DNA of 11,608 bases from Synechococcus sp. GFB01 (GTDB lineage Bacteria > Cyanobacteriota > Cyanobacteriia > PCC-6307 > Cyanobiaceae). Numbering within the stretch: position 1 is the first letter of the stretch; each line of letters begins with the position of its first letter. The notes under the pieces were generated by a model. It ran no database searches and had not been told where the DNA came from. It saw only the letters and a list, made by a program, of their open reading frames with translations. The translations under genes and the position numbers were made by a program. The stretch is taken from NCBI RefSeq assembly GCF_001039265.1, contig NZ_LFEK01000048.1, positions 3,100 to 14,707 on the forward strand. Reading direction: 5' to 3'. Shown piece after piece: positions 1 to 7,050 of this stretch.

Positions 1-225
1 AAACCCGCTCCGGACGTGTTCCTGCTGGCGGCCCGCCGGCTGGGGATGCCTCCAACCGACTGCTGGGCCTTCGAGGATTCGCCGGCCGGTGCCCAGGCCG
101 CCCTCGCCGCCGGCTGCCAGGTGCATGTGGTTCACGCCGATTCCCTGAGCCCAGACGAGCGGGCGCGGCTGTATCCCGGCATCGAGCGATTTCTGCGCAG
201 CCTCGCCGAGGTGCGGCTCAGCTGA
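1..225 (+). CDS. HAD-superfamily hydrolase, 3' end only (beta-phosphoglucomutase-like)
   Basis: This is the C-terminal 74 residues of a haloacid-dehalogenase-type phosphatase or phosphomutase; the 5' part lies outside the window. The reading frame is open from base 1, so a GTG at 16 is an internal valine codon and not the start. The first residues (K-P-A-P-D) are HAD motif III, whose lysine contacts the phosphoryl group. About 20 residues later FEDSPAG is motif IV, whose acidic residues bind Mg2+; it is followed by the usual GAQAALAAGC helix and a strand. This pattern is typical of the beta-phosphoglucomutase / DhaK-like branch acting on small sugar phosphates in the cytoplasm, but the substrate-defining cap domain is not in view. 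The gene converges on sds with 13 nt between stop codons. The family call is firm; the exact substrate is unknown. Confidence 0.85.
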   Translation, partial: KPAPDVFLLAARRLGMPPTDCWAFEDSPAGAQAALAAGCQVHVVHADSLSPDERARLYPGIERFLRSLAEVRLS

Positions 226-253
226 GCAGCCGGACTGATCAGTAGAGCCGGCT
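216..253. terminator. Inverted repeats between convergent genes, possible bidirectional terminator
   Basis: The tail-to-tail junction of the HAD gene and sds holds stacked palindromes. GCTCAGCTGAGC at 216-227 is a perfect 12-base palindrome. ACTGATCAGT at 234-243 is a perfect 10-base palindrome. It is flanked by AGCCGG (228-233) and CCGGCT (248-253), which extend the stem with a 4-base bulge. No clear T-tract follows on either strand, so a classical intrinsic terminator is not proven. The position, overlapping both stop codons, makes a transcript-end hairpin plausible. Confidence 0.35.
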
Positions 254-1210
254 GATCACGAAGTCGGGCAGGGCCCTCAGGGCGCTGCGGGGCTCGCTGG
301 GCGGCAGCCACTCGATGGCTTCGGTTGCCTGGCGGGCAAAGCTCTCGGCCAGGGCACGGGAGCGGGGAATCGCCTCGCAGCCGCGCACCAGCTCGAGCGC
401 CTGGTCGAGATCGCCCTCCTGGCTGAACTCCCGCTCGATCAGGCCGGCCAGGGCCGGACGCTCCTCGAGGGCATAGAGCACCGGAGCGGTGAGGTAGCCG
501 CTGGCCAGATCGCTGGCGGCGGGTTTGCCGAGCTGCTGGTCGCTGCCGGTGAAATCGAGGATGTCGTCGACCACCTGGAAGGCCAGGCCCAGCTGGCGGC
601 CGAAGCGGAACAGCTCATCGAGCCGGTTCTCGCGCAGGCCGCTGAGCACACCGGCGGCCCTGGCGCTGTTGGCGATCAGGGAGGCGGTCTTGCAGTAGCT
701 CTTCTCGAGGTAGGTCTCGAAGCTCTGGCCGGTGTCGTAGCGGAACAGGCCCTGGCGCACCTCGCCGTCGGCCAGGTCCATGATCACGCGGCTGAGCAGC
801 TTCACCACCTCGAGATCGTCGAGATTGGCGAGGTGCCAGCTGGCCTGGGCGAAGAGGAAATCGCCGGCCAGCACCGCCACCCGATGATTGAAGCGGCTAT
901 GCACGGTGGCCACGCCACGCCGGGTGGCTGCCTCGTCGACCACATCGTCGTGCACCAGCGAGGCGGTGTGGATCATCTCGGTGATCTCCGCCAGGCGCCG
1001 ATGACGCGGCGTCAGCGCCCCGTCGGGGGAGATGGCGCGCGACAGCAGCAGCACGATGCCGGGCCGGATCCGCTTGCCGCCGGCAGCGAACAGATGTTCC
1101 GCCGCCGCCTGCAGGATCGGGTGACCGGCCCCGATCAGGTTGCGGAGATCCGCCAGCAGTGCATCGAGGTCGGCCTCGACGGGCTGGAGCAGCTCTGCAA
1201 CCGTTGCCAC
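239..1210 (-). CDS. sds: Long-chain polyprenyl (solanesyl) diphosphate synthase
   Basis: This trans-isoprenyl diphosphate synthase of 323 residues extends farnesyl or geranylgeranyl diphosphate with isopentenyl diphosphate. In cyanobacteria the product is the C45 side chain of plastoquinone-9. Visible motifs are GGKRIRP (residues 44-50, diphosphate binding), the first aspartate-rich motif DDVVD (88-92), KTASLI (174-179) and the second aspartate-rich motif DDILD (215-219), followed by GKPAASDL. Small residues (Ala83, Ser84) sit 5 and 4 positions before the first DDxxD, where bulky residues would limit chain length, so a long product is expected. The GTG at 1210 is chosen because the N-terminus then matches my memory of cyanobacterial Sds (MxTVxELLQPVEADL) and because it directly follows GGAGGTGAT. 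The gene is intact and is the last member of the minus-strand run, 23 nt after the murI stop. Product chain length is inferred, not seen. Confidence 0.93.
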   Translation of the reverse strand: MATVAELLQPVEADLDALLADLRNLIGAGHPILQAAAEHLFAAGGKRIRPGIVLLLSRAISPDGALTPRHRRLAEITEMIHTASLVHDDVVDEAATRRGVATVHSRFNHRVAVLAGDFLFAQASWHLANLDDLEVVKLLSRVIMDLADGEVRQGLFRYDTGQSFETYLEKSYCKTASLIANSARAAGVLSGLRENRLDELFRFGRQLGLAFQVVDDILDFTGSDQQLGKPAASDLASGYLTAPVLYALEERPALAGLIEREFSQEGDLDQALELVRGCEAIPRSRALAESFARQATEAIEWLPPSEPRSALRALPDFVISRLY

Positions 1211-1219
1211 ATCACCTCC
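1211..1219 (-). promoter_or_regulatory. Strong Shine-Dalgarno sequence of sds
   Basis: Read on the minus strand, GGAGGTGAT is a nine-base match to the complement of the 16S rRNA 3' tail and directly abuts the GTG start. From the GGAGG core the spacer is only 4 nt (TGAT), shorter than usual. It is the clearest ribosome binding site I found in the window and decides the start of sds. An ATG overlaps the GTG in another frame (1212-1210) but leads to no recognisable protein. Confidence 0.7.
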
Positions 1220-1233
1220 GTCGTGACGGGATC

Positions 1234-2067
1234 CTAGGAGGCGCGCATGCCCGACCGCAGGTCGACCTGCAGGTTCACCTCCTCCACGCGAGGGCATTGG
1301 CCGAGCAGGCGGTGGCCCCGGCGGCGAACGCCGCCGCCGAACCGGTGACGCACAACCGCAGGCGCTGATCCCGGGGCAGCACCGGATCACCCTGGCGTTC
1401 GCCCTCCGGCCGGTCGCCGAGGCTGCCGAGCAGGGGCCCAGTCGCTGCACCGTGGCCACGGCCGGGTCGACCAGCTGCACATGGGGCGGCAGCAGGCTGG
1501 CCAGCAGGGGCCGGAGCATCGGGTAGTGGGTGCAGGCCATCACCACGGTGTCGATCCCGCCCGCGAGCAGGGGCTCCAGGTAAGCGGCGGCCGCCTCACG
1601 CAGGGCCGGCGCCTCCAGATCGCCCGCCTCGATCAGCGGCACGAAGGCCGGGCAGCCCACCTCGATCACCCTGCCGCCGGCCGGGAGGCATGGATGGCGC
1701 GGCGGTAGGCCCCGCTGGCGGCCGTGGCCGGGGTCGCCAGCACCCCCACCCGGTCGCTGGCGATCTCCGAGGCCACGCTGTCGATCAGCCCCACCACCGG
1801 CACGCCCGCCTCGGCCACCGCCACATCCAGAGCCAGGGCGTTGGAGGTGTTGCAGGCCATCACCAGCACCCCCACTCCCTGCTGCCGCAGCCATCGCACC
1901 ACCTCGGCGGCGATGGCCCGGATCTCGGCCACGCTGCGCTCGCCATAGGGAACCCGGGCCGTGTCGCCCAGATAGAGGCAGGGGGAGTGTGGATAGCGCT
2001 CCAGCACCTGGCGCAGCACGGTGAGCCCGCCGAGGCCGCTGTCGAACAGACCCACCAGATGGCTCAT
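1234..2067 (-). pseudogene. murI: Glutamate racemase, reading frame broken by three apparent 1-base deletions
   Basis: MurI converts L-glutamate to D-glutamate for peptidoglycan precursors. The N-terminal segment (2067 to about 1680) carries GLFDSGLGGLTVL, LGDTARVPYG and the first catalytic cysteine in MACNTSNA. The sequence then continues in a second frame from about 1679 with CPAFVPLIEAGDLEA and the second catalytic cysteine in MACTHYP. Near 1437 it moves to a third frame (LLGSLGDRPEGER ... CVTGSAAAFAAGA). Near 1312 it returns to the first frame for LLGQCPRVEEVNLQVDLRSG and a TAG at 1234-1236. Each shift equals one missing base; restoring all three gives about 278 residues, normal for MurI. 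The ATG at 2067 overlaps the amidase stop (TGATG); a GTG at 2070 is an alternative. As MurI is usually essential, sequencing error is more likely than decay. Confidence 0.85.
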
Positions 2068-3163
2068 CACTGGCGCTGCAGGTACTGCAGCATCCCGGCC
2101 GCCAGGGCCAGGGCCATGCGGCGGCGGAAGTTGGCATCGGCCAGGCGCGGGGCATCGATGATCCCCGTCACGAAGCCCATCTCCACCAGGGCGGAGGGCA
2201 TCACCGTGCGGCGGATCACGAAGAAGCGACCGGTGCGCACGCCGCGGTCGGGCGTGCCGGGCGAAATGGCCAGCATCTGCTGCTGCAGGGAGGCGGCCAG
2301 GTCGCGGGAGCGGCTGCTGCCTCCCTCGAAGTAGAAGGTCTCGATGCCGTTCACATCCGGGCGGGCCAGGCTCAGAGCGTTGGCATGCACACTCACGAAG
2401 GCGTCGGCGCCGTTGCTGTTGGCGAGCGACACCCGCGGCGGCAGGTCGACATCGACCTCACTGGTGCGGGTCATCAGGACCTGAACGCCGCGGGCCTGGA
2501 GGAGGCGGGCCATCTGCAGCGACACATCCAGAACCACATCGGTCTCGCGCAGGCCGCCGATCCCCACGCGCCCGGATCAGGCCCGCCATGCCCAGGATCG
2601 ATCACCACCCGAAACCGCCCCCGCGGCACAACCGGCAGGCCATCGGCCGAGAGAGGGGCCGAGGCCGTGGGGAAGACGCTGATGGATCCCCGAGCGAACA
2701 CCGGACCGCCATCCAGGTCGCCTTCGCCCAGGGCGAACCGCACGCCGCGGGGCAGCTCCTTGAAGTCCAGCTCCCAGCGGTCCCGGGCCGTGCCCACCAG
2801 CCTCAGCTGGGCGGGATCGAGCCGGACGCCGGGCCTGAATTCCACCACCAGGCGGGTGGTGGCTCCATCGGGTCGTCCGATGCGCACCTCGCTGATCGGA
2901 CCGCTGCCGCGGATCGTGCGGGTCCGCGAGGGGCTCCCCGGCAGGTCGACCCACACCCGCGGACCGCGCAGGCGCGAACCGTCTTCATAGAAGGCCTGCA
3001 AGCGTGAATCGGGACTGGTGCGCAGCTGCAGCACCCCCTCGCGAGTGATGCGCCAGGCCGCCAGGGTGGAGGCGAGCGCCGGGAGCTCGGCCAGCAGCAC
3101 GGCCGGAAGCACGGCGAGCAGCAGCAGGGCTCTGCTCGAAAAGCGGCGCCAGCGTGATGCCAT
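2067..3163 (-). pseudogene. Secreted N-acetylmuramoyl-L-alanine amidase (AMIN + Amidase_3), one apparent frameshift
   Basis: This AmiC-type, zinc-dependent periplasmic hydrolase cuts the bond between MurNAc and L-Ala during cell separation. A signal peptide (basic MASRWRRFSSR, then a leucine-rich stretch, likely cleavage after LPALA near residue 31) is followed by an AMIN-like beta domain (about 35-135). A linker leads to an Amidase_3 domain beginning VVIDPGHGGPDPGA near residue 190. The frame breaks near 2568: the sequence before it ends GGPDPGA and the next frame resumes VGIGGLRETDVVLDV. One missing base explains this. Zinc ligands (His of DPGHGG, Glu of LRETD, His of VSVHAN) and the catalytic Glu of ALVEMGFV are all present. 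Restored length is about 365 residues, usual for cyanobacteria. The start at 3163 lies 5 nt after the nitrilase stop, and the stop overlaps the murI ATG by 1 nt, suggesting translational coupling. Confidence 0.87.
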
Positions 3164-3168
3164 CGCGG

Positions 3169-3986
3169 TCAGAAGAGCGCCGGGTGTCGATGCTGCAGGC
3201 TCGGCATCTGGGCCCGCACCCGCCTGCCATGATCGCGGTCGATCGGTGCCACCGCCAGCCCCGGCGCGGTGCCGGCATCGGCCAGCACGGTGCCCCAGGG
3301 ATCGATCACCAGGGCATGGCCGTGACTCTGGCGGCGGCCGTAGTGCTGACCCGTCTGGGCGGGAGCCACCACGTAGGCGGTGTTCTCGATGGCGCGGGCC
3401 TGGAGGAGCACCTGCCAGTGGTCCTTGCCGGTGAAGGCGGTGAAGGCCGCCGGCACCATCAGCACATCGGCGCCGGCGCGGCCAGATGGCGGTAGAGCTC
3501 AGGGAAGCGCACGTCGTAACAGATCGAGAGACCGATCCGTCCCAGCCCGGGCACCTCCACCACCGGCGGCAGTTCCGAGCCGGGCCGCACCGTGGCCGAC
3601 TCCTGATAGGTGTTGCCGTCCGGCAGATCCACATCGAAGAGGTGGATCTTGTCGTAGCGGGCCAGCAGCTGGCCTTCCGTGCCCACAAGCTCGGCGCGGT
3701 TGAAGGTCTGGCCCGGGCCTGCCGGCACGGGGAAGCCCCCGCCCAGCAGGGTCACCTGGTAGCGGCGGGCCATCGTGACCAGGAAGCGGCTGCAGCGCTC
3801 GGCCAGGGAGGGTGCCAGCGCCAGTCGCTGGGCGTCCTCCCCCATGAAGGCGAAATTCTCGGGAAGGCCCACCAGGTCGGCGCCGCGCCGGGCGGCCAGC
3901 TCGATCTGCTCCTCGGCAGCGGCCAGATTGGAGTCGGGATCCGGCGTGCTGGTGAGCTGCACCGCTGCCGCCAGAAAACTGCTCAC
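3169..3986 (-). pseudogene. Nitrilase-family carbon-nitrogen hydrolase (Nit2/omega-amidase-like), one apparent frameshift
   Basis: This cytoplasmic C-N hydrolase has the nitrilase Glu-Lys-Cys triad. Glu is in VGLPENFAFMG, Lys in LARYDKIHLFDVDLPDG and the nucleophilic Cys in IGLSICYDVRFPELYR. The frame breaks near 3478 inside a GC-only stretch. One side would end in a premature TGA, while the next frame resumes ADVLMVPAAFTAFTGKDHWQ and continues through ARAIENTAYVVAPAQTG and DPWGTVLADAG to the TGA at 3169-3171. Adding one base gives 272 residues, normal for the Nit1/Nit2 branch, whose members hydrolyse omega-amides such as alpha-ketoglutaramate or deaminated glutathione. The exact substrate cannot be told. 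The GTG at 3986 is chosen as start because the protein then begins MSSFLAAAVQL and a GGGGCAGG lies just upstream; the GTG at 3989 is equally possible. The gene sits 71 nt downstream of comB and 5 nt before the amidase. Confidence 0.85.
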
Positions 3987-4057
3987 CACCTGCCCCAGAT
4001 CGACCGGCGAACTGTAGGGGAGTCGGCCGGGCGCGCCAGGGTGCCCGCGGCAGGCGC

Positions 4058-4813
4058 TCAGCTGGGCCGCAGCACCCCCGGCTCGGCCTGGAAGGGCACG
4101 ATCTGGAGACTGTCGACGGCGGCGCAGCAGGCGAAGTCGGCGTCGTGATCCCCCAGGCCGATCAGCCGCTGGCCATGGCTGGCCGCCCGCAGGCAGGTCT
4201 CGGTGTCGTGATGCCACTGCTGCCAGAGGGCCAGGGCGGCGAGCATCTCGTCGTTGCCGAAACTCACGCCGATGTGGGGAGCCACGGCCATCTCGGTGGC
4301 GGCGGACGCCACGGCGCCGGCCGCCAGGCTGTCCTCCAGCGAGTAGGCCCCCTCCCAGCCGCTTCCCACGATCCACACGCGCTTGCAGTCGCGCTCCAGC
4401 AGCCGCCGGGCCACGGCGGTGCGGTTGGGCAGGCAGGCGGTGAGCAGCAGCGGCACCGGGCGCACCGCCGCCAGGGAGCGGGTGCCGTTGGTGGTGCTCA
4501 TGAAGATGCGCTTGCCGCCCACCAGCTCCGGGGTCACCGCCAGCGGCGAGTTGCCCAGGTCGTAGCCCTCCACCCGCTGGCCGCCGCGCTCGCCGGCCCG
4601 CAGGCGCCTGGCCGGCGGCCAGGCCGCCGCCGCCGCCTCCAGCTCGGCCAGATCGGCGAAGGCCTGGATCGCCTCGGCACCGTTCTGCAGCGCCCAGGCG
4701 ATGGTGGTGGTGGCCCGCAGCACATCGATCACCACCGCCGCGTCGGGACCGCCCTCGGCCACGGGAGGCAGCGGCGGCACGGATTCGGAGGTGTGGAAGT
4801 AGGAGATCTGCAC
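4058..4813 (-). CDS. comB: 2-phosphosulfolactate phosphatase family protein (ComB-like)
   Basis: This 251-residue protein is a full-length member of the ComB family. In methanogens ComB dephosphorylates 2-phosphosulfolactate during coenzyme M synthesis. Cyanobacteria do not make coenzyme M, and no ComA, ComC or other sulfolactate gene is seen here, so the cyanobacterial role is open. Recognisable blocks are [17 protein letters not shown] (residues 26-42), [17 protein letters not shown] (74-90), [10 protein letters not shown] (105-114), [19 protein letters not shown] (149-167) and [11 protein letters not shown] (220-230). The start is GTG at 4813 with no good Shine-Dalgarno; it gives MQISYFH, which matches my memory of relatives. 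The gene is the first of the minus-strand run and is divergent from ubiD across 53 nt. The family call is strong; the substrate is uncertain. Confidence 0.9.
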   Translation of the reverse strand: MQISYFHTSESVPPLPPVAEGGPDAAVVIDVLRATTTIAWALQNGAEAIQAFADLAELEAAAAAWPPARRLRAGERGGQRVEGYDLGNSPLAVTPELVGGKRIFMSTTNGTRSLAAVRPVPLLLTACLPNRTAVARRLLERDCKRVWIVGSGWEGAYSLEDSLAAGAVASAATEMAVAPHIGVSFGNDEMLAALALWQQWHHDTETCLRAASHGQRLIGLGDHDADFACCAAVDSLQIVPFQAEPGVLRPS

Positions 4814-4866
4814 GGCCGCGGCTGGCTGCTGAGGTGCGTCACAGTAGGCACCGCACGGCTGGCTGG
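4814..4866. promoter_or_regulatory. Divergent comB/ubiD intergenic region with a 9-base direct repeat
   Basis: The only space for promoters of both the comB run and the ubiD-rrf2 pair is these 53 bases, so some elements may lie inside the coding starts. GGCTGGCTG occurs at 4820-4828 and again at 4857-4865, 37 bases apart start to start. No convincing -35/-10 pair is visible on either strand. The repeat could be an operator or a chance event in GC-rich DNA; I cannot tell. Confidence 0.3.
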
Positions 4867-6447
4867 ATGGCAGGCAGGGACTTCAGCAACGCATCGCGGC
4901 GCGATCTGCGCGGCTTCCTGCAGCTGCTCGAGGCCCGCGGGCAGCTGCGCCGCATCAGCGCTCCGGTGGATGCCGACCTCGAACTGGCGGCGATCGCCGA
5001 CCGGGTGCTGGCCGCCGGCGGACCCGCGCTGCTGTTCGAGAACGTGACCGGCTCGGCGATGCCGGTGGCGATCAACCTGCTCGGCACCCAGGAGCGGGTG
5101 CTCTGGAGCCTGGGCATGGAGCGGCCCGAGGAGCTCGAAGCGCTGGGCGAGCGGCTGGCCCTGCTGCAGCAGCCCCGTCCCCCCAAGGGAGCGCGGGAGG
5201 CGGTGCGCTTCGGCTCGGTGCTGCTGGATGTGCTGAAGGCCCGGCCCGATCTCGACCTCACCCCTCCCTGCCGTCAGCAGGTGTTCCGTGGTGAGGCGGT
5301 CAATCTCGATGCCCTGCCGCTGCTGCGCCCCTGGCCCGGTGACGGCGGCCGGATCATCACCCTCGGACTGGTGATCACCAGAGACCCCGAAACGGGCACC
5401 CCCAACGTGGGCGTGTACCGGCTGCAGCAGCAGTCGGTCAACACGATGACCGTGCACTGGCTGAGCGTGCGCGGCGGGGCGCGCCACCTGCGCAAGGCGG
5501 CGGCCCTGGGCAGGAAGCTCGAGATCGCCATCGCCATCGGTGTGCACCCCCTGCTGGTGATGGCGGCGGCCACGCCGATCCCGGTGCAGCTGAGCGAGTG
5601 GCTGTTCGCCGGCCTCTACGCCGGCGAGGGCGTGCGGCTGGCGAAGTGCAAGACCGTGAACCTGGAGGTGCCCAGCCACAGCGAAGTGGTGCTCGAGGGC
5701 ACGATCACCCCCGGCGAGGAGCTCGCCGACGGGCCCTTCGGCGACCACATGGGCTTCTACGGCGGCGTGGAGGATTCGCCCCTGGTGCACATCCAGTGCG
5801 TAACCCAGCGCCGCGATCCGATCTACTTCACCACCTTCAGCGGCCGCCCGCCCAAGGAGGACGCGATGCTCGCCATCGCCCTCAACCGCATCTACACGCC
5901 CATCCTGCGCCAGCAGATCCCGGAGATCGTCGATTTCTTCCTGCCGATGGAGGGACTCAGCTACAAGCTGGCCGTGATCGCCATCGACAAGGCCTATCCG
6001 GGGCAGGCCAGGCGGGCGGCGATGGCCTTCTGGAGCGCCCTGCCCCAGTTCACCTACACCAAGTTCGTGGTGGTGGTCGACAAGGCGATCAACATCCGCG
6101 ATCCGCGCCAGGTGATCTGGGCGATCAGCGCCCTGGTGGATCCGCAGCGGGATCTGTTCGTGCTCGAGAACACCCCCTTCGACACGCTCGATTTCGCCAG
6201 CGAGCGGCTGGGGCTGGGCGGCCGGCTGGCGATCGATGCCACCACCAAGCTCGGACCGGAGCGCAACCACCCCTGGGGCGAGCCGCTGCGGCGCCCCGCC
6301 GAGCTGGAGGCCCGCCTGGATGCGCGCTGGGCCGAGCTCGGCCTGGCCGACGTGGGCGGCCGCGAGCCCGATCCCGCCCTGTTCGGCTACACGCTCGAGC
6401 ACGTGCTGGAGCGGCTGGCGAGCGGCGCGACGGCCCCGACGCGCTGA
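4867..6447 (+). CDS. ubiD: UbiD-family (de)carboxylase
   Basis: This intact 526-residue enzyme belongs to the UbiD family of reversible, prenylated-FMN-dependent decarboxylases. It starts with the usual [19 protein letters not shown] block. Cofactor and active-site regions include [10 protein letters not shown] (residues 178-187), the conserved glutamates in [11 protein letters not shown] (268-278) and [14 protein letters not shown] (287-300). In cyanobacteria the UbiD homologue is thought to decarboxylate the prenylated 4-hydroxybenzoate intermediate of plastoquinone synthesis. That role is inferred here from family and from sds nearby. A UbiX-type flavin prenyltransferase would be required but is not in the window. 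The ATG at 4867 is chosen because a GTG at 4834 would add only an unconserved arginine/histidine-rich extension. The rrf2 gene follows 8 nt after the stop, suggesting cotranscription. Confidence 0.93.
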   Translation: MAGRDFSNASRRDLRGFLQLLEARGQLRRISAPVDADLELAAIADRVLAAGGPALLFENVTGSAMPVAINLLGTQERVLWSLGMERPEELEALGERLALLQQPRPPKGAREAVRFGSVLLDVLKARPDLDLTPPCRQQVFRGEAVNLDALPLLRPWPGDGGRIITLGLVITRDPETGTPNVGVYRLQQQSVNTMTVHWLSVRGGARHLRKAAALGRKLEIAIAIGVHPLLVMAAATPIPVQLSEWLFAGLYAGEGVRLAKCKTVNLEVPSHSEVVLEGTITPGEELADGPFGDHMGFYGGVEDSPLVHIQCVTQRRDPIYFTTFSGRPPKEDAMLAIALNRIYTPILRQQIPEIVDFFLPMEGLSYKLAVIAIDKAYPGQARRAAMAFWSALPQFTYTKFVVVVDKAINIRDPRQVIWAISALVDPQRDLFVLENTPFDTLDFASERLGLGGRLAIDATTKLGPERNHPWGEPLRRPAELEARLDARWAELGLADVGGREPDPALFGYTLEHVLERLASGATAPTR

Positions 6448-6455
6448 AGCGGGCC

Positions 6456-6896
6456 ATGCTCTCCCGGCAGGCCAGCCATGCCCTCAAGGCCCTGCTGGAG
6501 CTGGCCGCCCATCCCCAGCGCCGCTGCTCCACCCACGAGCTGGCCAGGGCCCGGCAGCTGCCGGAGCCGATGCTGGAGCAGCTGCTGCTGAGGCTGCGCC
6601 GGGCCGGCCTGCTGGAGGCCCGCCGCGGCCGGCTGGGGGGGTACCGGCTCAGCCGGGCCGCCAGAGACATCTCCCTGGCGGCGGTGCTGGCGGCCCTGGG
6701 CGAGACACCGGCGGACCCGGCCGGCGATCCCCTCACCGCCGCCACCGCCGCCGATCAGGTGACCCACGCACTGCAGCAGCGCCTCGAGCGCGCCCGCCAG
6801 CGGGCGCTGGAGGAGCTCAGCCTCGAGGATCTGCTCTTCGATCTGCGCAGCGCCGAGGCCAGCCAGGGCGGCGAGGCCGGGCTGCTGCTGGGTTGA
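6456..6896 (+). CDS. Rrf2-family transcriptional regulator lacking the Fe-S cysteine cluster
   Basis: This 146-residue DNA-binding protein has the Rrf2/IscR fold. MLSRQASHALKALLELA opens the domain, a helix-turn-helix spans about residues 25-50 (STHELARARQLPEPMLEQLL), and the wing is GRLGGYRLSR (58-67). IscR and NsrR hold an iron-sulfur cluster with three cysteines near residues 90-105. Here that region has none, and Cys24, in the helix-turn-helix region, is the only cysteine in the protein. It therefore probably does not bind a cluster and may sense another signal or act constitutively. The C-terminal part (about 100-130) is predicted helical from its Gln/Arg/Leu pattern. The start is ATG 6456, 8 nt after the ubiD stop, so the two are likely one transcript. 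Control of ubiD or of the divergent comB run is a reasonable guess, but no operator is proven. Confidence 0.85.
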   Translation: MLSRQASHALKALLELAAHPQRRCSTHELARARQLPEPMLEQLLLRLRRAGLLEARRGRLGGYRLSRAARDISLAAVLAALGETPADPAGDPLTAATAADQVTHALQQRLERARQRALEELSLEDLLFDLRSAEASQGGEAGLLLG

Positions 6897-6930
6897 GCCG
6901 CCTGCCTGGAGCCGCCGGCTCGCCGGCTCA
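6894..6930 (+). terminator. Hairpin at the rrf2 stop codon, possible terminator
   Basis: TGAGCCG (6894-6900, including the rrf2 stop) pairs with CGGCTCA (6924-6930). An inner GAGCCG (6909-6914) can alternatively pair with either of two CGGCTC copies (6916-6921, 6924-6929). Only ATTC follows, so there is no real T-tract. It may end the ubiD-rrf2 transcript, but GC-rich DNA gives such stems easily. The remaining bases to 7050 hold no gene I can support. Confidence 0.25.
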
Positions 6931-7050
6931 TTCGCGCACGGCGTCGCAGACAGGCCAAGCTGCACGAGCTGGCGCCTCTGGTGCTCCTCGCCGCCGATGC
7001 CCAGCTCTCTCCGTTGCCTTGCTCTCCCCGCTTTCGTCTGAGAACCACCG

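Noticed and set aside
239..2155. A single 638-residue minus-strand open frame covering sds and part of murI
   Set aside because: It is not a fusion protein. It joins the out-of-frame tail of murI to sds because the murI frameshift places its middle segment in the sds frame. Sds itself starts at the GTG at 1210.
2067..4376. Programmed ribosomal frameshifting in the amidase or nitrilase genes
   Set aside because: No slippery heptamer with downstream structure is evident. The breaks sit inside conserved catalytic domains, and the same one-base loss recurs in unrelated genes, which fits sequence error better.
4729..6402. A 557-residue open frame antisense to ubiD
   Set aside because: Its sequence is a His/Gln/Ala/Gly-rich low-complexity string typical of the complement of GC-rich coding DNA, and the opposite strand encodes a clear UbiD protein.
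5598..6455. A plus-strand open frame upstream of and continuous with the Rrf2 gene
   Set aside because: The upstream part is ubiD read in another frame; homology to Rrf2 begins exactly at the ATG at 6456.
6897..7050. A possible small gene between rrf2 and the AhpC/TSA-like gene
   Set aside because: No frame there has a plausible start, ribosome site and protein-like composition; frames crossing it are shadows of the neighbours.
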